From Pelomonas sp. BJYL3 (lineage in GTDB: Bacteria; Pseudomonadota; Gammaproteobacteria; Burkholderiales; Burkholderiaceae_C), in NCBI RefSeq assembly GCF_027257975.1, contig NZ_JANZKX010000005.1:62001-126000 (forward strand): a stretch of DNA of 64,000 nucleotides, written 5' to 3'. Position 1 is the stretch's first letter; every line of letters begins with the position of its first letter. Below the pieces are notes generated by a model. That model searched no databases, was not told the DNA's origin, and saw only the letters and a program-made list of their open reading frames with translations. Below are positions 8,241 through 16,717 of the stretch, piece by piece. A program made the translations under genes and the position numbers.

Positions 8241-8450
8241 TCAGCAGCCCGGGCGCACCCCGAGCTTTCGCAGGATCGATTCCATCATGCACCAGCGGGT
8301 GAAGCCGCTCTGCAGCAGGTTCAGGCCGACAAAGGCGGTGAAGGCCAGCCACCACTGCGAGTGAAACACGGGACTGCCGGGCAGGCCCAGGGCCAGGGAC
8401 AGCAGCACGAAGAAGCCGGCGGCGATGCGCACGATTTGCCAGGAAGTCAT
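8241..8450 (-). CDS. DUF2892-like small membrane protein
   Basis: A 69-residue protein with two hydrophobic segments (IVRIAAGFFVLLSLALG and WWLAFTAFVGLNLLQSGF) followed by TRWCMMESILRKLGV, the usual C-terminal end of DUF2892/YgaP-like membrane modules, including a conserved Cys. It begins one base after the RND permease stop codon, so it is tightly coupled. Members of this family accompany rhodaneses in persulfide handling; the exact role is unknown. Confidence 0.78.
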   Translation of the reverse strand: MTSWQIVRIAAGFFVLLSLALGLPGSPVFHSQWWLAFTAFVGLNLLQSGFTRWCMMESILRKLGVRPGC

Positions 8451-8451
8451 G

Positions 8452-11400
8452 TCAGTCTCCTTCAGTGGGTGAGGTCGTGGGAGCGGGGGCCAGCAGCAGG
8501 TGCAGGCGGTGGCGGTAGGCGACGAAATAGAGGGTCGGGATGACGATCAGCGTCAGCAGGGTCGAGACCAGGATGCCGAAGATCAGCGAGATGGCCAGGC
8601 CGTTGAAGATGGGGTCGTCCAGGATGAAGAAGGCGCCCAGCATGGCGGCCAGGCCCGTCAGCAGGATGGGCTGGGCGCGGGTGATGGCGGAGCGCAGGAT
8701 GGCCGTCTCGAAGGGCAGGCCGGCCCGCAGCTGCAGCTGGATGAAGTCCACCAGCAGGATGGAGTTGCGCACGATGATGCCGGCCAGCGCGATCATGCCG
8801 ATCATGCTGGTGGCGGTGAACTGCGCGCCCAGCAGGGCGTGGCCGGGCATCACGCCGATCAGGGTCAGCGGGATGGGCGCCATGATGACCAGGGGCGTCA
8901 GGTAGGAGCCGAACTGGGCCACCACCAGCAGGTAGATCAGCACCAGGCCCACGGCGTAGGCGGCGCCCATGTCGCGGAAGGTCTCGTAGGTGATCTGCCA
9001 TTCGCCGTCCCACTTGAGGGCGTAGCCGCGGAAGGCGTCGTCGGGCTGGCGGATGAAGTGCTCGTCCACCGGCCCGCCGTCCGGCGCCCGGAGCTGGGCG
9101 ATGGCGCTGCGCATCTGGAACATGCCGTAGAGCGGGCTGTCCACGCGCCCGGCCATGTCGCCGGTGACGTAGTTCACCGGCAGCAGGTCCTTGTGGAAGA
9201 GCGGCTGCTCGCGCTGCGTGTCGGACACCGTCACCAGCTCGCGCAGCGGCACCAGCGCGCCCTGGGCCGAGCGCACGCGCAGCGAGAGCAGGGCGTCCAG
9301 GCTGCCCTGCTGCTCGGGCGGCAGCTGCAGCCAGGCGGCCGTGGGGTACTTGCTCTGGTCATGCAGCCACAGCACGGCCTCGCCGGCCTGCGCCGTGCGC
9401 AGGGTGCTGACGATGGCCGCCTGGCTCACGCCCAGCTGCGCCGCGCGGGCGCGCTGCACCAGCAGCAGCTGGCGCGGGGCCGCGGCGATGCTGCTGTCGT
9501 CCACGTCGACCACGCCGGCCTGCTGCTCGAAGACCTGGCGCACCTGGCGGGCCAGCTGCTGGCGGCCGGCGTCGTCGGGGCCGTAGACCTCGGCCACCAG
9601 CGGGGCCAGCACCGGCGGACCCGGCGGCACCTCGACCACCTTCAGGTTGGCGCCGAAGCGCCGCGCGATGGCCTGCAGCGGCGGGCGCAGGCGCGTGGCG
9701 ATCGCGTGGCTCTGGTCCTTGCGGTGCTGCTTGTCGACCAGGCTGACCTGGAGATCACCCTGCTCGCTGCCGGAGCGCAGCCCGTACTGGCGCACCAGAC
9801 CGTTGAAGTTGATGGGCGAGGCCGTGCCGGCGTAGGCCTGGTAGTGCAGCACCTCGGGCACGGTGGCCAGGTAGGCGCCCAGCTCGTGCATCACCGCGGC
9901 CGTCTGCTCCAGCGGCGTGCCGGCGGGCAGGTCCACCACCACTTGCAGCTCTGACTTGTTGTCGAAGGGCAGCATCTTCAGCATCACCAGACCGGCCACC
10001 GGCAGGGCCAGGGACAGGGCGATCAGCCCCGCGATGCCCAGGCCCAGCAGGCGGCGGCTGCGCGGGCCCCGCTTCGCGTCCAGCAGCGGCGTGAACAGCC
10101 GCGTGAAGACGGGCGCCAGCTTCGCCGAGAGGCCGTGCAGCGCGTCCGGATCCGCCGCGTGGTCGGCCGGCAGGGCCTTCATCCACAGGCGGGCCAGCCA
10201 GGGCGTCACCACGAAGGCGATGGCCAGGGACAGCAGCATGCCCATGCTGGCGTTGATGGGGATGGGGCCCATGTACGGCCCCATCAGCCCGCTGACGAAG
10301 GCCATGGGCAGCAGCGCGGCAATCACCGTCAGCGTGGCCAGGATGGTGGGGCCGCCGACTTCATCGACGGCACCCGGGATCAGCTGCGCCAGGCTGCGGC
10401 CGGGATGCAGCTGCTGGTGGCGGTGGATGTTCTCGACCACCACGATGGCGTCGTCCACCAGAATGCCGATGGAGAAGATCAGCGCAAACAGCGACACCCG
10501 GTTGAGCGTGAAGCCCCAGGCCCAGGAGGCGAAGAGGGTGACGGTCAACGTGAGGATCACGGCCGTGCCCACGATGGCGGCCTCGCGCCGGCCCAGGGCC
10601 AGGAAGACGAGGGCCACCACCGAGGCGGTGGCGAAGAGCAGCTTCTGGATCAGCTTCTGCGCCTTGTCGTTGGCGGTGGCGCCGTAGTTGCGCGTTTCCT
10701 GCACCTGCACGTCGGCGGGGATGACGGTGTTGCGCAGGGTGTCCACGCGCTGCATCAGGGCGTTGGCGACGTCGATGGCGTTCTCGCCGGCCTTCTTGGT
10801 GATGGCCATCGTGATGGCCGGATATTCGCCACGCACGCCGGAGGCCGCACCAGGCGGCAGCGGGGCGCCGCCCGTGCCATGCCAGACATAGCGGCTGGGC
10901 GTCAGCGGGCCGTCCACGATGCGGGCCACCTCGCGCAGGAACAGGGGCTTGCCCTCGCGCACGCCCACCACCAGCGTCTCCAGGTCCCGGGCCGAGGCGA
11001 GCCAGGGGCCGGCCTCCAGCGCGACGGCCTGGCCGCCCTGCAGCAGATCGCCCAGGGGCAGACCCATCTGGGCCGACTGCAGGGCCTGGCGCAGCTCGCC
11101 CAGGCTCAGCCCCGCCTTGGCCAGGCGGGCGGCATCGATGTGGATCTGCACGGCGCGGCCCGGGCCGCCCAGGCTCACCACGTCACGGGTGCCGGGCACC
11201 CGCTTGAGCTCGCTCTCCAGGCTGTGGGCCACGCGTTCAAGCGCATAGGCCCCGGTCTCGGGCTGCGTGCTGAAGAGGGTGAGGCTGACGATGGGCACGT
11301 CGTCGATGCCCTGGGGCTTGACCAGGGGCTGCTGCACGCCCAGGCCGGCGGGCAGCCAGTCCGCATGGCTGCTGACGGTGTCATGCAGGCGCACCAGGGC

Positions 11401-11742
11401 CTCGGTGCGCGGCACGCCCACCTTGAACTGCACGGTCAGCACCGCCAGGCCCGGCCGCGAAACCGACATCACATGCTCGACGCCCGCCATCCGCGCCAGC
11501 ACCTGCTCGCCGGGGCTGGCCACCATCTGCTCCACGTCCTTGACCGAGGCGCCGGGGAAAGGCACCAGCACCTGGGCCATGGTGACGTTGATCTGCGGCT
11601 CCTCCTCGCGAGGCGTGACCATCACCGCGAAGATGCCCAGCAGCAGGGCCACCAGGGCCAGCAGGGGCGTGATCTGCGCAGACTGGAAGAAGGCCGCGAT
11701 GCGACCCGAGACGCCCAGTGCCGGCTTGTCCATTGATTTCAT
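8452..11742 (-). CDS. RND efflux pump, inner-membrane permease subunit
   Basis: A 1096-residue protein of the resistance-nodulation-division superfamily, the proton-driven pump of a tripartite exporter. It has a first membrane helix near residues 24-44, a large periplasmic loop, a helix 4 motif GILVDDAIVVVENI with the paired Asp of drug-type (HAE-like) pumps rather than the heavy-metal type, and a second half of the same layout (GIIVRNSILLVDF). GGGAGG precedes the ATG at 11742; ATG at 11733 is an alternative. It follows its adaptor gene by 12 bases. No outer-membrane factor is encoded here, so a TolC from elsewhere is needed. Confidence 0.92.
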   Translation of the reverse strand: MKSMDKPALGVSGRIAAFFQSAQITPLLALVALLLGIFAVMVTPREEEPQINVTMAQVLVPFPGASVKDVEQMVASPGEQVLARMAGVEHVMSVSRPGLAVLTVQFKVGVPRTEALVRLHDTVSSHADWLPAGLGVQQPLVKPQGIDDVPIVSLTLFSTQPETGAYALERVAHSLESELKRVPGTRDVVSLGGPGRAVQIHIDAARLAKAGLSLGELRQALQSAQMGLPLGDLLQGGQAVALEAGPWLASARDLETLVVGVREGKPLFLREVARIVDGPLTPSRYVWHGTGGAPLPPGAASGVRGEYPAITMAITKKAGENAIDVANALMQRVDTLRNTVIPADVQVQETRNYGATANDKAQKLIQKLLFATASVVALVFLALGRREAAIVGTAVILTLTVTLFASWAWGFTLNRVSLFALIFSIGILVDDAIVVVENIHRHQQLHPGRSLAQLIPGAVDEVGGPTILATLTVIAALLPMAFVSGLMGPYMGPIPINASMGMLLSLAIAFVVTPWLARLWMKALPADHAADPDALHGLSAKLAPVFTRLFTPLLDAKRGPRSRRLLGLGIAGLIALSLALPVAGLVMLKMLPFDNKSELQVVVDLPAGTPLEQTAAVMHELGAYLATVPEVLHYQAYAGTASPINFNGLVRQYGLRSGSEQGDLQVSLVDKQHRKDQSHAIATRLRPPLQAIARRFGANLKVVEVPPGPPVLAPLVAEVYGPDDAGRQQLARQVRQVFEQQAGVVDVDDSSIAAAPRQLLLVQRARAAQLGVSQAAIVSTLRTAQAGEAVLWLHDQSKYPTAAWLQLPPEQQGSLDALLSLRVRSAQGALVPLRELVTVSDTQREQPLFHKDLLPVNYVTGDMAGRVDSPLYGMFQMRSAIAQLRAPDGGPVDEHFIRQPDDAFRGYALKWDGEWQITYETFRDMGAAYAVGLVLIYLLVVAQFGSYLTPLVIMAPIPLTLIGVMPGHALLGAQFTATSMIGMIALAGIIVRNSILLVDFIQLQLRAGLPFETAILRSAITRAQPILLTGLAAMLGAFFILDDPIFNGLAISLIFGILVSTLLTLIVIPTLYFVAYRHRLHLLLAPAPTTSPTEGD

Positions 11743-11754
11743 GGGGCCTCCCGC

Positions 11755-12849
11755 TCAACGCACTCGGGCTGCGGCCTGCGGCTCCAGGGCCACGCGCTCG
11801 CCGGCCCTGAGGCCGCTGAGGATCTCGATCTCGCCGCCGCGGCGCTCACCCAGGCGCACCTGGCGCAGCAAGGGGCGGCCTTCGGCGTTGAGCACATAGA
11901 GCCCCGTCATCTCGGCGCGCCGGACCACGGCCTCCGCGGGCACGAGCAGGACCGCGGGCCCTGCCGCATCCGGCGCGGTCCCGCCGAGACGGATGCGGGC
12001 AAACTGCCCCGGCACCAGGCCCTTGAGCGTGGACGGCAGCTCCGCCCGCAGCTCCACGGTGCCGCTGCCGCTGTCGACGGTGGGCAGCCACTGCACGCGG
12101 CTGGGCATCTGGCCCTGAATGCCGAGGCCGGGGATGTCCACCAGCACGGTGCGGCCCGTGCCCTGGGCGAGCTGGGCCTGGGCCTGCGGCACATGGGCGG
12201 TGACGCGCAGGGCGGCCGGGTCGTAGAGCACGGCGAGGCTGCGGCCGGGCAGGGCCATGTCACCCTGCACCACGGGCACCTCGGCGATCACGCCGGCATA
12301 GGGCGCGCGCAGCTGGTACCAGGCGCTCTGGCTGCGCGCGGCGCCGGCCTGGGCCAGCTGGGCCTGCACCTGCGCCTCGGTCGCCTTGAACTGGGCTTCC
12401 GCCTGATCCAGGGCCGCCTGGCTGATGAAGCGCTGGCGGAAGAGCTGCTGCTGGCGGTCCAGCTCGCGCCGCGCCAACTCCAGCTGCGCACGGGCGACCT
12501 GGGCCTGGGCCTCGCTGGCCTGGGCGCTCTGGTCGGCGCTGCGCGCGTCCAGCCGCATGAGCAGCTGGCCGGCCTTGACGGCGTCTCCCGGCTTGATGCG
12601 CAGCTCAAGCACGGCGCCAGCCACCTGGGCGGCCAGCGTGGTCTGGCGCAGGGCCTCGACGCGAGCCTCGTGCGCCTGGCCCAGCCCGCCCGTGCCGGAC
12701 TGCACGGTGTAGGTCTTGAGCGCCGGCTGAGCCGCCCCGGACGCCAGGGCCGGCAGGCCGGTCAGGGCCCACGCCAGTGTCAGCGCGGCGGCCGGAGCCC
12801 AGGCGGGCAGGGGCCGGAGCGGGTGCGAGGGAGGAGGGGTCTTGCGCAT
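11755..12849 (-). CDS. RND efflux pump, periplasmic adaptor subunit
   Basis: A 364-residue membrane-fusion protein. A signal sequence (residues 1-37, ending ALAS) is followed by a biotinyl-lipoyl-like half motif (AGAVLELRIKPGDAVKAGQLLMRLD), a coiled-coil hairpin (about 100-165) and the second lipoyl half (LRAPYAGVIAEVPVVQGDMALPG). It bridges the RND permease to an outer-membrane channel. It is the first gene of the leftward operon, and its ATG at 12849 lies 43 bases from the inverted repeat that probably binds the divergent ArsR-type regulator. Confidence 0.9.
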   Translation of the reverse strand: MRKTPPPSHPLRPLPAWAPAAALTLAWALTGLPALASGAAQPALKTYTVQSGTGGLGQAHEARVEALRQTTLAAQVAGAVLELRIKPGDAVKAGQLLMRLDARSADQSAQASEAQAQVARAQLELARRELDRQQQLFRQRFISQAALDQAEAQFKATEAQVQAQLAQAGAARSQSAWYQLRAPYAGVIAEVPVVQGDMALPGRSLAVLYDPAALRVTAHVPQAQAQLAQGTGRTVLVDIPGLGIQGQMPSRVQWLPTVDSGSGTVELRAELPSTLKGLVPGQFARIRLGGTAPDAAGPAVLLVPAEAVVRRAEMTGLYVLNAEGRPLLRQVRLGERRGGEIEILSGLRAGERVALEPQAAARVR

Positions 12850-12891
12850 GGTGGGGGTCGCGGGCTGGACAGAGGGCTGTGTTGGATTTAT

Positions 12892-12913
12892 TATTTGCGC
12901 AATCACGCAAATA
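12892..12913. promoter_or_regulatory. Perfect inverted repeat, probable ArsR-family operator
   Basis: TATTTGCG, six bases, then CGCAAATA: 8-base arms with no mismatch. It sits in an AT-rich patch between the divergent adaptor gene (start 12849) and the ArsR-type gene (start 12982). The length and arrangement suit an ArsR/SmtB dimer, so one site could control both directions. Confidence 0.65.
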
Positions 12914-12981
12914 GTCAAATGAATCTGAACCGGCAAGGCGAACCGAAGCCCGCCTGCCGCCGCGCCGGAGGTCGGTCTTCC

Positions 12982-13389
12982 ATGCCCCAGTCCCGTTCTG
13001 ATGCTGATCCGCCGCTGCCCGGGCCGCCGCCGGCCGTCGCCCCGCACTGCGGCCTCCGCGACCTGCCCGACAGCGCCCTGGAGCAGGTGGCAGGCTTCTT
13101 CCAGCTGCTGGCCGAGCCCAGCCGGCTGCGCGTGCTCAACCTCCTGCGTGAGCAGCCGCAGTGCGTGGGTGATCTGGCCCGGGCCTGCGGCAGCAGCGCC
13201 GCCAACATCTCCCGCCACCTGGCGCAGCTGCAGCGCCATGGCCTGGTGCACCGCGAGGGCCGGGGCACCAGCGTGTACTACCGCATCGCCGATCCCTCGG
13301 TCTACGCGCTGTGCGACCTCGTCTGCGGCCAGCTGGCCCGCCAGCAGGCCCATCTCGCCGAGGTCCGGGCCCGCTTTCTCAAGCCCTGA
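12982..13389 (+). CDS. ArsR/SmtB-family repressor, Cys-rich
   Basis: A 135-residue winged-helix protein. The core reads LAEPSRLRVLNLLREQPQ, then VGDLARACGSSAANISRHLAQL as the recognition region, and a VYYRI wing. Cys61 and Cys69 flank the DNA-reading helix and Cys111/Cys115 lie in the C-terminal helix. Thiol-switch members (BigR/SqrR/YgaV) and metal sensors of this family both use cysteines in comparable places, so the sequence does not settle the ligand. The rhodanese, TrxC, OsmC and DUF2892 genes favour persulfide sensing. I chose ATG 12982 (GGAGG ten bases upstream) over ATG 12919, which nearly touches the operator and lacks a ribosome site. Confidence 0.85.
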   Translation: MPQSRSDADPPLPGPPPAVAPHCGLRDLPDSALEQVAGFFQLLAEPSRLRVLNLLREQPQCVGDLARACGSSAANISRHLAQLQRHGLVHREGRGTSVYYRIADPSVYALCDLVCGQLARQQAHLAEVRARFLKP

Positions 13390-13434
13390 ACGCCCGGCGG
13401 TCCCGGTCCCTCTTGAACGCAACGGAATCCCGCA

Positions 13435-13761
13435 ATGAACGCTCACCTGCTGTCCCTCGATCCCCGTGCCGCTCTGGAAGCCCTGGCGCAAGGGGCCTGG
13501 CTGGTCGATGTCCGCGAGGCCCACGAGGTCCGGAGAATGGCCTATGACGTGGAGCGGGTGCTGCACCTGCCCCTGAGCGAGCTCGAGCGGCGCCACCACG
13601 AGCTGCCCATGGATGCCGAGCTGCTGATGGCCTGCGCGGCCGGCGGCCGCAGCCAGCAGGCCATGAACTACCTTCTCCATCATGGGCACCGCAAGGTACG
13701 CAACCTGGCAGGGGGCATGGCCGCCTGGCTGGCCCACGGCCTGCCGGTGCGGGCTTCCTGA
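13435..13761 (+). CDS. Single-domain rhodanese (sulfurtransferase)
   Basis: A 108-residue protein with one rhodanese domain: LVDVREAHEV near the N-terminus, the catalytic loop Cys67-Ala-Ala-Gly-Gly-Arg-Ser, and NLAGGMAAWLAHGLPV at the end. The six-residue loop is typical of sulfane-sulfur transferases such as GlpE/PspE. It would carry a persulfide on Cys67. It lies 45 bases downstream of the ArsR-type regulator gene, so the two are probably co-transcribed and answer to the operator at 12892-12913. Confidence 0.9.
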   Translation: MNAHLLSLDPRAALEALAQGAWLVDVREAHEVRRMAYDVERVLHLPLSELERRHHELPMDAELLMACAAGGRSQQAMNYLLHHGHRKVRNLAGGMAAWLAHGLPVRAS

Positions 13762-13883
13762 GGGAATCGGCCGCCAGCCGCAGGCCCGGATTCGCGGCAT
13801 CTGTCGCATATCAAGGCTTGTCCCTGTGGCGTAGACGCCCATGCAACGGGCCGGCCGTCGCCTGCTTCCTCTAGGATGGTTGG

Positions 13884-14951
13884 ATGGTGTTGCGCATCCT
13901 GCTGGTTTTGTCATGCCTTCTGGGATTCCCGGGCCTGCCGGTCCCGGCTGCGGCTCAGCCGGCGGCCAAGGTCCTGCGCGTGCTGGCCTGGCCGGGCTAT
14001 GCCGATCCTGAGGTGCTGCAGGGCTTCACGCAGAAGACCGGGGCGCGGGTCGAGCTCACCGTGGTGGGATCGGACGAGGCCATGCGGCAGCGCCTGCTGG
14101 CCAACAAGGGCCGGGACTTCGATGTCTTCGCGCTCAACACCGCCGAGCTTCAGCAGTACATCGATCAGGGCATGGCCCTGCCCATCGAGCTCCAGCGCAT
14201 CCCCAACACCCGCCGCCAGCTGCCGCGCTTTCGCGAGCTCTCGTCCATCCCGGGCCTGAGCCGCCGGCGCGAGGGCCAGCTGCAGGTCTTTGCCGTGCCC
14301 TACACCTTTTCTGAGATGGGCCTGATCTACGACCGGCGCCAGGTCACGGCCCCGCCGGCCTCCCTGCAGGAGCTGTGGGATCCGCGCTGGAAGGGCAAGG
14401 TCCTGGCCTATGCGGGCGGCACCCACAACTTCTCGCTGGCCGCCCTGGCGCTGGGGCAGAGCCAGCCCTTCCGCATCGAGGACGCGCGCTGGCCGGCGGC
14501 CGTGGACAAGCTGGTGGCCCTGCGGCGCAATGTGCTGGGCTTCTACAGCCTGCCTGAGGAATCCGTGCAGCTCTTTCTGCGGCACCGCGTCGCGCTGATG
14601 TACGCCAACTACGGCATGCAGCAGGTGCACCTGCTGAAGGCGGCCGGCGCCGATGTGGGCTACGTCATCCCGCGCGAGGGGGCGTTGGCGTGGCTGGACT
14701 GCTGGGCCATCTCCGCCGCGACGCAGCAGGCCGAGCTGGCCCATGCCTGGATCAACTTCATGCTGGAGGAGCCCGCCAGCAGCCTGCTGGTGACGCGCCA
14801 GGGCCTCGCCAACACGGTCAGCGAATCGGTGAGCAGCGCGCCGCAGGTGACGCTGCGCTGGCTGGAGCCGGTGGAGGATGAGCAGCGGCGCGAGCAGCTG
14901 TGGTCGCGCATCCAGTCCGGCGACCGGCCGTCCAAGGTGCTGCAGCGATGA
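13884..14951 (+). CDS. PotD-like periplasmic binding protein (NspS-like)
   Basis: A 355-residue protein with a signal peptide (1-25, ...VPAAAQP) and a type-II periplasmic binding fold resembling spermidine/putrescine-binding PotD: VLRVLAWPGYADPEVLQGFTQ, DVFALNTAELQQYI, VPYTFSEMGLIYD and WKGKVLAYAGG. No ABC permease or ATPase genes adjoin it. Instead its stop overlaps the start of a membrane diguanylate cyclase gene by four bases. This mirrors the NspS-MbaA polyamine sensor of Vibrio cholerae, so the protein probably reports ligand to the cyclase rather than feeding a transporter. The ligand itself is not proven. Confidence 0.82.
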   Translation: MVLRILLVLSCLLGFPGLPVPAAAQPAAKVLRVLAWPGYADPEVLQGFTQKTGARVELTVVGSDEAMRQRLLANKGRDFDVFALNTAELQQYIDQGMALPIELQRIPNTRRQLPRFRELSSIPGLSRRREGQLQVFAVPYTFSEMGLIYDRRQVTAPPASLQELWDPRWKGKVLAYAGGTHNFSLAALALGQSQPFRIEDARWPAAVDKLVALRRNVLGFYSLPEESVQLFLRHRVALMYANYGMQQVHLLKAAGADVGYVIPREGALAWLDCWAISAATQQAELAHAWINFMLEEPASSLLVTRQGLANTVSESVSSAPQVTLRWLEPVEDEQRREQLWSRIQSGDRPSKVLQR

Positions 14952-16690
14952 AGGGCGGCATCTCCTGGCGCCTGGGCCTTGCCCTCGCCCTGAGCGGCGT
15001 GCTGGCCGCCGGGCTGACGGGCTATTACGCCTACAGCGCCAGCCGCCAGCTCCTGGTGTCCGCCGCTGAGCAGCGCCTGGTGACGGCCACCCGGGTGCTG
15101 GTCCGGCAGCTGGCCGTGGGCCTGGACGGCACGGCCCGGGACGTGCTGATGGTGGCCGGCCACCCGGGCGCGGCCCGCATGCTGCTACGGACGGACCCGG
15201 AGGTGCTGGCTCGCAGTGAGACGACCCTGGCCCTCCTGTTCCGGCAGATGCTGGAGACGCATCCCGAGTACTTCCAGATGCGGCTGATGGACGCCGCCAA
15301 CCACGGCATCGAGCGCGTGCGCGTGGACCGCGACGACCTGGGCGTGACGCGCGTGCAGGGCGACGACCTGCAGGAGAAGGGCCACTATCCCTACGTCTAC
15401 GAAGCCCTGCGGCTGCAGGCGGGCCAGGTGTACGTCTCCCGGGCGGTGATCAACCACGAGGTGGGGGCGCACGCCGGGCAGGGCAAGCCGGCCCTGGAGG
15501 TGTCGGCGCCGGTGATGGACATGCGAGGCGTGGCCCTGGGCGTCATCGTGATCAATGTGGACCTGAACGGTCTCTTCGGCCAGCTGGCCGCCGACCTCCC
15601 GCCGAGCCTGCAGCTCTACCTCAGCAATGCCCAGGGCGAGTACCTGGTCCATCCCGACCGGAGCAAGACCTTTGCCTTCGACCGCGGACAGTCCTCGCTC
15701 GTGCAGGACGAGTTTCCCGGCGTGCGCGAGCTGCTGGTGAACCCGCCCGCCCAGGACGAGCAGACCGTGGTGACCCGCTCCGAGGGCAGCGATGCCTCCG
15801 TGCAGGTGGCGGCCTTCGTGCGCCAGCCGGCGACCGCGCTGAAGGCCGAGGAGGATTTTGTGCTGGGCCTTTCGCAGCCCCTGTCCGAGGTGCTGTCCGA
15901 GAGTGACAGCCTGGGGCGCATGGTGCTGCGCATCGTCGCGGCCTTCAGTGCCATGGCGGTGCTGCTGGCCGCCCTGCTGGCGCGTGCCCTGACGCGGCCG
16001 CTGGCGCAGATCGTCCGTGCGGTCGAGGGCTTCGTGGGCGGCCTGCGCAGCGGCGAACTGCCCACCGACCGCCGGGACGAGATCGGCATGCTGGCCCGCT
16101 CCATCGAGCACATGCAGCTGCAGATCAGCGGCCAGTTCGCCAAGCTCGCCCAGAAGCAGCACGAGCTGGACCACCTGGCCAGCCATGACAGCCTCACCGG
16201 CCTGCAGAACCGGCGCTTCTTCATGGACCGCCTGGACCACGCCCTGGCCCATGCCCGGCGCGACCAGGGCCGCCTGGCCATGCTCTTCGTGGACCTGGAC
16301 GGCTTCAAGGAGATCAATGACAGCGTGGGCCACGCGGCCGGCGATGCCGTGCTCAAGGCCCTGGCCCTGCGGCTGCGGCACCTGGTGCGGGAGTCCGACA
16401 CCGTGGCCCGCATCGGCGGCGACGAGTTCGTGATCCTCATCGACCAGGTCAGCGACCCCGAAGACGTGGACGTGGTCGCCCGCAAGATCCGCGACGCCCT
16501 GGCCGAGCCCGTGCAGTGGGACGGGCGCGAGCTGCGGGTGGGCGCCAGCGTGGGGGTGGCTCGCTTCCCCGAGCACGGCCAGGACGCCGAGACGCTGATG
16601 GTCGCAGCCGATCAGGCCATGTACCGCGCCAAGAGCGGCGGTGGCGGCCTCATCTGCCATGCCGAGGCGCCGCCGCGGCGCCTGCCCTGA
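14948..16690 (+). CDS. Membrane diguanylate cyclase: periplasmic sensor, HAMP, GGDEF
   Basis: A 580-residue inner-membrane protein. Helix 1 spans residues 8-28; a periplasmic double-Cache-like domain covers about 32-320 (YFQMRLMDAANHGIERVRVD, GHYPYVYEALRLQAGQVYVS); helix 2 spans 328-347; HAMP follows to about 400; and GGDEF runs 410-575. The catalytic GGDEF is at 490-494, with the inhibitory RxxD (RESD, 481-484) at its usual five-residue distance. There is no EAL domain, unlike MbaA, so it can only synthesise cyclic di-GMP. It is translationally coupled to the PotD-like protein, its likely periplasmic partner. Confidence 0.9.
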   Translation: MKGGISWRLGLALALSGVLAAGLTGYYAYSASRQLLVSAAEQRLVTATRVLVRQLAVGLDGTARDVLMVAGHPGAARMLLRTDPEVLARSETTLALLFRQMLETHPEYFQMRLMDAANHGIERVRVDRDDLGVTRVQGDDLQEKGHYPYVYEALRLQAGQVYVSRAVINHEVGAHAGQGKPALEVSAPVMDMRGVALGVIVINVDLNGLFGQLAADLPPSLQLYLSNAQGEYLVHPDRSKTFAFDRGQSSLVQDEFPGVRELLVNPPAQDEQTVVTRSEGSDASVQVAAFVRQPATALKAEEDFVLGLSQPLSEVLSESDSLGRMVLRIVAAFSAMAVLLAALLARALTRPLAQIVRAVEGFVGGLRSGELPTDRRDEIGMLARSIEHMQLQISGQFAKLAQKQHELDHLASHDSLTGLQNRRFFMDRLDHALAHARRDQGRLAMLFVDLDGFKEINDSVGHAAGDAVLKALALRLRHLVRESDTVARIGGDEFVILIDQVSDPEDVDVVARKIRDALAEPVQWDGRELRVGASVGVARFPEHGQDAETLMVAADQAMYRAKSGGGGLICHAEAPPRRLP

Positions 16691-16717
16691 AGAAGGCCGG
16701 GCCGGGCCGCCGCCCGA

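Noticed and set aside
8500-11736. Long forward-strand open frames opposite the RND permease gene
   Set aside because: Gln/His/Gly-rich low-complexity translations typical of antisense frames in GC-rich genes; the reverse strand encodes a complete RND pump.
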